Positions 1-3,974 of a stretch of 7,269 nucleotides of DNA are shown piece after piece. Within the stretch, counting starts at the first letter, position 1. Each line of letters opens with the position of its first letter. The DNA is taken from assembly GCA_047603135.1 (NCBI GenBank), contig JBLKOW010000056.1:1-7269 (forward strand), in the 5' to 3' direction. Origin of the DNA: JACJVV01 sp047603135. Its GTDB lineage: Archaea > Nanobdellota > Nanobdellia > Woesearchaeales > JACJVV01. The notes under the pieces were generated by a model. The model made no database searches and was not told where the DNA came from. It saw nothing but the letters and a program-made list of their open reading frames with translations. The position numbers and the translations under genes are program-made.

Positions 1-33
1 TTGATACTTTTGTGAGACACTTTTGAGGCTTCG
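1..33. repeat. 11-bp degenerate tandem repeat, block 1 (3 units)
   Basis: Three consecutive 11-base units (1-11, 12-22, 23-33) resemble the consensus TTGAGACTYTT: TTGATACTTTT, GTGAGACACTT and TTGAGGCTTCG. The block touches the window edge, so more units may lie to the left. The 20-base stretch at 11-30 recurs exactly 100 bases downstream (111-130) with two mismatches. The unit length is not a multiple of three and the frames are closed, so this is not a coding repeat. The function is unknown. Confidence 0.5.
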
Positions 34-111
34 GTTTTTTGGTATTTTCCCCTATTCTTAATAGCGGTGGTATTTTCTCTTCGAACCCTCCTTCATTTCC
101 TGTGGAACTCT

Positions 112-155
112 GTGAGACATTTTTGAGACTTTATTGATACTCTTTTGAGATTTCT
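112..155. repeat. 11-bp degenerate tandem repeat, block 2 (4 units)
   Basis: Four units in perfect 11-base register: GTGAGACATTT, TTGAGACTTTA, TTGATACTCTT and TTGAGATTTCT. A fifth, more decayed unit (GTGGAACTCT) may precede them at 102-111. The units match block 1 and share the core TTGAGACT. Spacing close to one DNA helical turn would place the GAG cores on nearly the same face of the helix, as expected for a cooperative protein-binding array. That reading is inference, and a decaying satellite is equally possible. Confidence 0.5.
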
Positions 156-285
156 TAGCTAATCCTTCTCTTTTTCCAAGAAAGAAGGGGTTTAAAGCCC
201 TAAAATGAGTAATGCGAGGTATTTTACTTATTTTTCTGTTTTTTTTATGATTTTAATCAGCACATTAGCCTTTATTTCGATTGAT

Positions 286-302
286 GAGAAACCTTTTTAT
301 AT
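286..302 (+). promoter_or_regulatory. BRE/TATA promoter for the decarboxylase-epimerase operon
   Basis: A purine-rich BRE-like GAGAAACC (286-293) is followed directly by the TATA-like TTTTTATAT (294-302). Its centre is about 25 bases before the ATG at 323, the distance at which archaeal transcription starts, so the mRNA would be leaderless or nearly so. This decides the start codon: in-frame candidates at 281 and 284 would lie upstream of the expected transcription start. Confidence 0.65.
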
Positions 303-322
303 GGGCTTATTTTTGTCACATC

Positions 323-1312
323 ATGTCACTTATTGATGTTAAGAAAATCCTTATTACTGGTGGTGCAGGCTTTATTGGTAGTCATTTAGCGCGCCGTCTT
401 CTTAAGCAAGGTCATGAGGTTACTGTCATTGACAATCTATTTACAGGTAATAAATCAAATATTTATGATTTAATTGATAATCCTCGCTTTACTTTTATGT
501 TTAGAGATGTTTCTACACCTTTTTGGGGGCAGTTTGATGAGATTTATAATCTTGCATGTCCTGCTTCTCCAATACATTATCAGCGTAATCCTGTTGAAAC
601 GACTAAGACTTCTTTTTTAGGGATAATGAATGCGCTTGATTTAGCACTTAAGACAAAAGCTAAAATATTGCATGCATCAACGTCAGAAGTGTATGGTGAT
701 CCGTTAGTGCACCCTCAACCAGAAACATATTGGGGTAATGTTAATCCAATAGGGATTCGTAGCTGTTATGATGAGGGAAAACGTGCTGCTGAAACACTTT
801 GTGCAGACTATTATCGTGAGTATGATGTTGATGTGCGCGTTATTCGTATATTTAATACATATGGACCAAATATGCACCCTCGTGATGGGCGAGTAGTTAG
901 TAATTTTATTATTCAGGCACTCTTGAACGAAGATATAACTATTTATGGTACTGGCAATCAAACACGAAGCTTTCAGTACGTCGAGGATTTAGTTGATGTT
1001 ATGATTTTATTTATGAATAAAACTAAGTCATCACTTATTGCATCTTTTGCAGAGGTGGGCTGGCATGGGATGCCACTTTTAAACACAGGCAATCCTGATG
1101 AATTCACCATTAAGGAACTTGCTCAGAAAATTCTTGCATTAGTTCCTGATTCAAAAAGTACTTTAGTGCATAAACCTTTGCCGGCTGACGATCCTCAGCA
1201 ACGTAAACCTGATATTTCTATGGCTCAAAAAGTTCTTGGATGGAAGCCAGCCATTGCTCTTGACAAAGGTTTGATTCCTACTATTGAATATTTTAAGAAA
1301 TATACGAAGTGA
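323..1312 (+). CDS. uxs: UDP-glucuronate decarboxylase (UDP-xylose synthase), SDR family
   Basis: Cytosolic NAD-dependent enzyme that converts UDP-glucuronate to UDP-xylose through a 4-keto intermediate, using bound NAD+ as an internal hydride carrier. With the ATG at 323 it has 329 residues, near the family norm. The Rossmann motif TGGAGFIGSH is at 12-21, with the acidic D37 typical of NAD preference. The family signature ACPASPIHYQ is at 78-87, STSEVYGDP at 119-127 supplies the catalytic T120 and E122, and YDEGK at 149-153 is the Tyr/Lys pair. RIFNTYGP is at 175-182 and QTRSFQYVEDLVD at 213-225. A stretch around 233-251 looks about 14 residues longer than in the relatives I can recall. The promoter fixes the start. 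The epimerase begins 4 bases after its stop, so the two are co-transcribed. No UDP-glucose dehydrogenase, which would make its substrate, lies in the window. The symbol uxs is used in a family sense. Confidence 0.93.
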   Translation: MSLIDVKKILITGGAGFIGSHLARRLLKQGHEVTVIDNLFTGNKSNIYDLIDNPRFTFMFRDVSTPFWGQFDEIYNLACPASPIHYQRNPVETTKTSFLGIMNALDLALKTKAKILHASTSEVYGDPLVHPQPETYWGNVNPIGIRSCYDEGKRAAETLCADYYREYDVDVRVIRIFNTYGPNMHPRDGRVVSNFIIQALLNEDITIYGTGNQTRSFQYVEDLVDVMILFMNKTKSSLIASFAEVGWHGMPLLNTGNPDEFTIKELAQKILALVPDSKSTLVHKPLPADDPQQRKPDISMAQKVLGWKPAIALDKGLIPTIEYFKKYTK

Positions 1313-1316
1313 TTTA

Positions 1317-2276
1317 ATGAAAATTCTCGTTACAGGTGGTGCAGGATACATTGGTAGTGTTGCAGTATCTCAGCTTTTAGCGAAAGGATATACTGTTGTT
1401 GTTATTGATAATCTTTCTAAAGGGGTGCGTTCTCTTGTTCCTAAGGGTGCTGATTTCTATGAAGGAGATTTATGCGATTCTACATTTGTTTCTTCTGTAT
1501 TTAAGAAGCATACTTTTGATGCTGTAATCCACTTTGCAGCATACAAAGCAGTGGATGAATCACTTCATAACGTCGCTAAATATTCAGATAATATTACTGG
1601 GACAATTGTTCTTCTTAATGCGATGGCTACGCATAAGGTATCACGAATTGTTTTTTCATCTTCTGCTGCAGTGTACGGGGTGCCTGAGATAGATATTATT
1701 GATGAAACTGTTGATCCTGCTCCTATCAATTATTATGGATTTACTAAACTTGAAATGGAGCGAATTATGAAATGGTATGCTGATTGTTATGGAATGCACT
1801 GTGTTATGCTTCGTTACTTTAATGTGGCTGGAGATGGTGGTTTAGGATATATTGATCCTTTTGCTAAAAATATATTTCCCATTCTAGCTGAAGTGTTAAC
1901 TGGAAAACGTGAACGTGTTGAGGTTTTTGGAAATGATTATCCAACACGTGATGGTACTTGTGTTCGTGATTATATTCATGTTATTGATTTAATTGATGCA
2001 CATATTAACGCGCTTAGTGTTGATGGTTTTCATGTTGTGAATTTAGGAACTTCTCATGGTTCTACTGTTTTAGAATTAATTAAGGTTTTTGAAGAAGTCT
2101 CTGGTAAAAAAATTTTGTATAGTATTACAGGTCGTCGTGATGGTGATCCTGCGTGTCTTGTAGCATCTTCTGAGAAAGCATTGAAATTGTTACAATGGAA
2201 GCCGCAGTTAGATATTAAAGAGATGGTTGCAAGTACTTTGAAAGCATATGATTTATCAACGGCTGAAGAAAAGTAA
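1317..2276 (+). CDS. galE: UDP-glucose 4-epimerase family protein (GalE-like)
   Basis: Extended short-chain dehydrogenase that inverts C4 of a UDP-hexose (UDP-Glc/UDP-Gal or the N-acetyl forms) with tightly bound NAD+. It has 319 residues from the ATG at 1317. TGGAGYIGS is at 6-14, D31 binds NAD ribose, SSSAAVYG is at 114-121 (catalytic S116), and the YxxxK pair is Y140/K144. RYFNVAG is at 166-172, and FGNDYPTRDGTCVRDYIHV at 204-222 is characteristic of GalE. By alignment from memory to the RREGD-type C-terminal motif, the position of the E. coli Tyr299 / human Cys307 gatekeeper is L281 here, so substrate choice (plain or N-acetylated) cannot be read off. An in-frame start at 1284 would overlap the decarboxylase gene by 29 bases and add an atypical N-terminal extension; the ATG at 1317 begins directly with the MKILVTGG core and is preferred. 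GTGAT at 1309-1313, across the upstream stop, is a weak Shine-Dalgarno match. Confidence 0.92.
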   Translation: MKILVTGGAGYIGSVAVSQLLAKGYTVVVIDNLSKGVRSLVPKGADFYEGDLCDSTFVSSVFKKHTFDAVIHFAAYKAVDESLHNVAKYSDNITGTIVLLNAMATHKVSRIVFSSSAAVYGVPEIDIIDETVDPAPINYYGFTKLEMERIMKWYADCYGMHCVMLRYFNVAGDGGLGYIDPFAKNIFPILAEVLTGKRERVEVFGNDYPTRDGTCVRDYIHVIDLIDAHINALSVDGFHVVNLGTSHGSTVLELIKVFEEVSGKKILYSITGRRDGDPACLVASSEKALKLLQWKPQLDIKEMVASTLKAYDLSTAEEK

Positions 2277-2279
2277 TGC

Positions 2280-2293
2280 TTTTGTTACTTTTT
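2280..2293 (+). terminator. Oligo-T terminator after the epimerase gene
   Basis: Two T runs (T4 at 2280-2283 and T5 at 2289-2293) begin four bases after the epimerase stop. Archaeal termination needs little more than such tracts. A new promoter follows within about 15 bases, which fits an operon end here. No stable hairpin is seen. Confidence 0.4.
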
Positions 2294-2306
2294 AGTAGTA
2301 TTTATT

Positions 2307-2322
2307 CGAAACATTTATATAT
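2307..2322 (+). promoter_or_regulatory. Strong BRE/TATA promoter for the small acidic protein
   Basis: CGAAAC (2307-2312) is a good BRE and is followed by ATTTATATAT (2313-2322), the best TATA match in the window. The expected transcription start is near 2343, giving a leader of about 15 bases that contains the G-run 2345-2350. That G-run can pair with the anti-Shine-Dalgarno sequence, allowing a G-U pair, 8 bases before the ATG. Unlike the decarboxylase gene, this gene therefore appears to have a short leader. Confidence 0.7.
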
Positions 2323-2358
2323 GAGTTATTTCTCCGTAGTAGTTGGGGGGTCGATATT

Positions 2359-2577
2359 ATGGTTGACTTTTATGAGGAAGAAGTAATTTCAGAAGAAGAA
2401 CATGATGACATTGTCGAACAAGAAGCTGAAGAAATGGTTACTGAGTCAGAAGAAATCAAAGATTTCGTTTTTGATCAAGTTCGTGGTGGTCATGGAAAAA
2501 AACATGTCCTTTCAGATCTTAATAAGAAGCGTCTTGGAAAGCATGAAATGGATGAAATGTTTTGTGATTGGTATTAG
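2359..2577 (+). CDS. Small acidic hypothetical protein (72 aa)
   Basis: I do not recognise this protein. Its coding status is supported by a strong dedicated promoter, a G-rich ribosome-binding stretch, and a composition unlike random translation. The charge is two-sided: residues 1-40 contain 18 Asp/Glu and one Lys, while residues 42-62 contain seven Lys/Arg and three His, including GGHGKKH at 43-49 and NKKRLGKH at 55-62. It ends in MFCDWY. There is no signal peptide or membrane segment, so it should be cytosolic. The N-terminal half could be helical or disordered. It is monocistronic and converges on the RFC large subunit gene, whose stop is 13 bases away. A nucleic-acid-mimic or protein-partner role would fit the charge pattern but nothing shows it. 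Confidence 0.7.
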   Translation: MVDFYEEEVISEEEHDDIVEQEAEEMVTESEEIKDFVFDQVRGGHGKKHVLSDLNKKRLGKHEMDEMFCDWY

Positions 2578-2590
2578 TTTTGTGGTTTTA
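2578..2590 (+). terminator. T-rich terminator between convergent genes
   Basis: T4 runs at 2578-2581 and 2586-2589 directly follow the small gene's stop and fill the 13-base gap to the end of the RFC gene. They can serve only + strand transcription. The opposite strand has no T run here, so RFC transcripts probably continue into the antisense of the small gene. Confidence 0.35.
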
Positions 2591-3808
2591 TTAGTTAGAT
2601 GACTGAAGCCACGCAATTTCTTCATCACTTAAATCAAAGTATTCTTGAAATTGGTTTGACATTGTTTTATTTTTAGACATTTTTTGTATGTAAGGGAGTG
2701 TGCTTTCTAATACTGTTCGTGTGCTTGTATGGGTATGAATGGCTACTTTTTCTGCGATAACTTTTCTTTTTTGATATTTCATATTTGCGCGCCATATTTG
2801 AAGTAATCTTCCTGGCGGACTGTATGATATAACTTTCTTTTGTCTTTCATCCTTACTTGTTGCAACTCCTGCACTGTAATGAGTCATCATATACGTTAGA
2901 AATCTCCAGTATTGCCATCTTCTAATTCTGCCTTTAAAGACATCTGCGCGTGAGAGGTGATGAAAGGCTTTTGCAAGGTCTTTTATTTCATATTCTTTTG
3001 GGATGTTTTCTTCAAGCCAAAGAGCAATGGTATCAATATCATCATCAACATTTTCAAACGCATTCTTTGCAATATCTGCTGATGTTGTTTTGAGTACTTT
3101 CATTAATGCATTCGTAAGTTTTTCTGTTTTATTTCGTTCATGAGATGCAAGCTTGTCAACATTTTCTTTTGTTAGTTTTTTGCTTCCTGATTCAGTGAGT
3201 GTTTGTATGTCATTTATCGCAGCACGCATATCTCCACCTGAACGATACGCGATTGCTTTGATGGCAGTTTCCTCAAATTCACAGGAATTGTCGTGTAGTA
3301 TTGTTGTTAGCTTTTCTATAACTGCCTTGTTAGTGAGGTGTATGAATTCAATGAGGAGTGATTTTTTTCGTAAATCTTTAAGTTTTGGGTTATATGGATC
3401 TTCTACTGTGCATATAATTGGAAAAGTTGACTTGGCAATTAATTTTGTAAGTCCTGCAAGTGCTCCTCGATCTTTAGTTCCTGAAAGGCCATCTATTTCG
3501 TCAATAAGAATGACTTTACCTTTATGAAATAATGATTGTTGGTTAATTGCCGTGCCAATCATATGCTCTATAATATCGCGTTTTCTAAAATCAGAAGCAT
3601 TCATTTCTACTATTTCATATTGTTGTTCATGAGCTACTGCAATAACTGCGCTTGTTTTGCCGGACCCAACAGGTCCATGAATAATACAGCATTTCTGTTT
3701 TTTATTTCGGTATGTTGCAACAAAGTCTTTTAATTCATGTAATGCTTTTTCTTGTCCTAGAATCTCACTACTGTTTTGTGCAGTATATTTATTTATCCAT
3801 GGTTTCAT
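2591..3808 (-). CDS. rfcL: Replication factor C large subunit (clamp loader ATPase)
   Basis: Large subunit of the archaeal clamp loader, which opens the PCNA ring and loads it onto primer-template DNA; in archaea it acts with four copies of the small subunit. The AAA+ core has Walker A GPVGSGKT at 45-52, the large-subunit signature NASDFR at 70-75, Walker B VILIDEID at 99-106, and sensor 2 GGDMRAAIND at 191-200 with R195. The helical collar occupies roughly 220-395, including LSRADVFKGRIRRWQYWR, a run typical of this family. The start ATG gives MKPWINKYTAQ, matching the usual W-x-x-KY opening, and a TATA element lies 27 bases upstream. Two oddities: the sensor-1 Asn is replaced by Glu (TVEDPY at 134-139), and the 405-residue protein ends just after the collar, without the charged tail and PIP box of many relatives. 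No small subunit gene is in the window. Confidence 0.93.
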   Translation of the reverse strand: MKPWINKYTAQNSSEILGQEKALHELKDFVATYRNKKQKCCIIHGPVGSGKTSAVIAVAHEQQYEIVEMNASDFRKRDIIEHMIGTAINQQSLFHKGKVILIDEIDGLSGTKDRGALAGLTKLIAKSTFPIICTVEDPYNPKLKDLRKKSLLIEFIHLTNKAVIEKLTTILHDNSCEFEETAIKAIAYRSGGDMRAAINDIQTLTESGSKKLTKENVDKLASHERNKTEKLTNALMKVLKTTSADIAKNAFENVDDDIDTIALWLEENIPKEYEIKDLAKAFHHLSRADVFKGRIRRWQYWRFLTYMMTHYSAGVATSKDERQKKVISYSPPGRLLQIWRANMKYQKRKVIAEKVAIHTHTSTRTVLESTLPYIQKMSKNKTMSNQFQEYFDLSDEEIAWLQSSN

Positions 3809-3831
3809 GTATGTGAGAAAGTACTTATTCT

Positions 3832-3839
3832 TTATTAAA
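3832..3839 (-). promoter_or_regulatory. TATA element of the RFC large subunit gene
   Basis: On the - strand this reads TTTAATAA, preceded by the A-rich BRE-like AAACAAA. Its centre lies about 27 bases before the RFC start codon, again consistent with leaderless transcription. The match is weaker than that of the promoter at 2307. Confidence 0.5.
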
Positions 3840-3858
3840 TTTGTTTATTTTGGTTTGT

Positions 3859-3863
3859 AAAAA
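3859..3863 (-). terminator. Possible T5 terminator for the surface-protein gene
   Basis: The - strand has CTTTTT here, about 110 bases after the surface-protein stop and just upstream of the RFC promoter. It is the first clear T5 run in that direction, so transcripts could end here and include the repeat-bearing spacer as a 3' untranslated region. Read-through into the RFC gene cannot be excluded. Confidence 0.25.
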
Positions 3864-3868
3864 GTCAA

Positions 3869-3943
3869 CTTACACGGCAAATACATATGTATCTCTAACG
3901 AGAAACATATCGCCTTACTTGGCAAAATAGATTTTTAACTTAC
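3869..3943. repeat. Direct repeats and palindrome upstream of rfcL
   Basis: CTTACNNGGCAAA occurs at 3869-3881 and again at 3914-3926, 45 bases apart, and CTTAC recurs alone at 3939-3943. Between the two full copies is a perfect 12-base palindrome, ATACATATGTAT, at 3881-3892. The spacer between the genes (3809-3974) has no open frame of note. The set lies 60-135 bases upstream of the RFC start and could be a regulatory site for that gene, or structure in the 3' end of the surface-protein transcript. Confidence 0.35.
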
Positions 3944-3974
3944 TATTTTTGTATGTATATTACGAATGCGCTAC

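Larger units (their letters stand above)
1..322. other. Non-coding leader region upstream of the sugar-nucleotide operon
   Basis: I see no convincing gene here. All three forward frames carry early stops, and the only longer open stretch is a 43-codon hydrophobic frame at 205-336 that is probably a by-product of T-richness. The region holds an 11-bp degenerate tandem repeat in two blocks, T-rich tracts at 35-50 and 230-256, and a weak inverted repeat (CCTTCT at 164-169 against AGAAGG at 183-188), followed by a short imperfect palindrome around 188-200. It ends in the promoter for the decarboxylase gene. The T-tracts could terminate transcription entering from the left, since archaeal RNA polymerase stops on oligo-T runs, but no upstream gene is visible to confirm that. 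Confidence 0.6.

Noticed and set aside
35..50. UUCG-loop hairpin followed by a T run as a bacterial-type intrinsic terminator
   Set aside because: The stem next to the CTTCGG loop is mostly G-U pairs and would be unstable. The T-rich tract alone could still terminate archaeal transcription, but no upstream gene is visible.
76..95. TTCGAA beside a CCC run, resembling a tRNA T-arm on the - strand
   Set aside because: The flanking bases do not form the 5-bp T-stem and no acceptor, anticodon or D arm can be found around it.
1..155. The 11-bp repeat blocks as a CRISPR array
   Set aside because: The repeats are too short, contiguous and degenerate, with no unique spacers of constant length and no cas genes nearby.
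278..292. TTGATGA as a possible C box of a C/D-box small RNA
   Set aside because: There is no matching D box (CTGA) at a suitable distance and no C'/D' pair, and the bases are better explained as the BRE of the operon promoter.
2402..2602. 66-codon frame overlapping the small acidic gene in another frame
   Set aside because: The promoter and G-run point to the ATG at 2359, and the alternative frame has no signal of its own and runs into the end of rfcL.
3153..3527. 124-codon open frame on the + strand opposite rfcL
   Set aside because: It is antisense to conserved AAA+ motifs (Walker B, sensor 1) and shows no recognisable domain or promoter.
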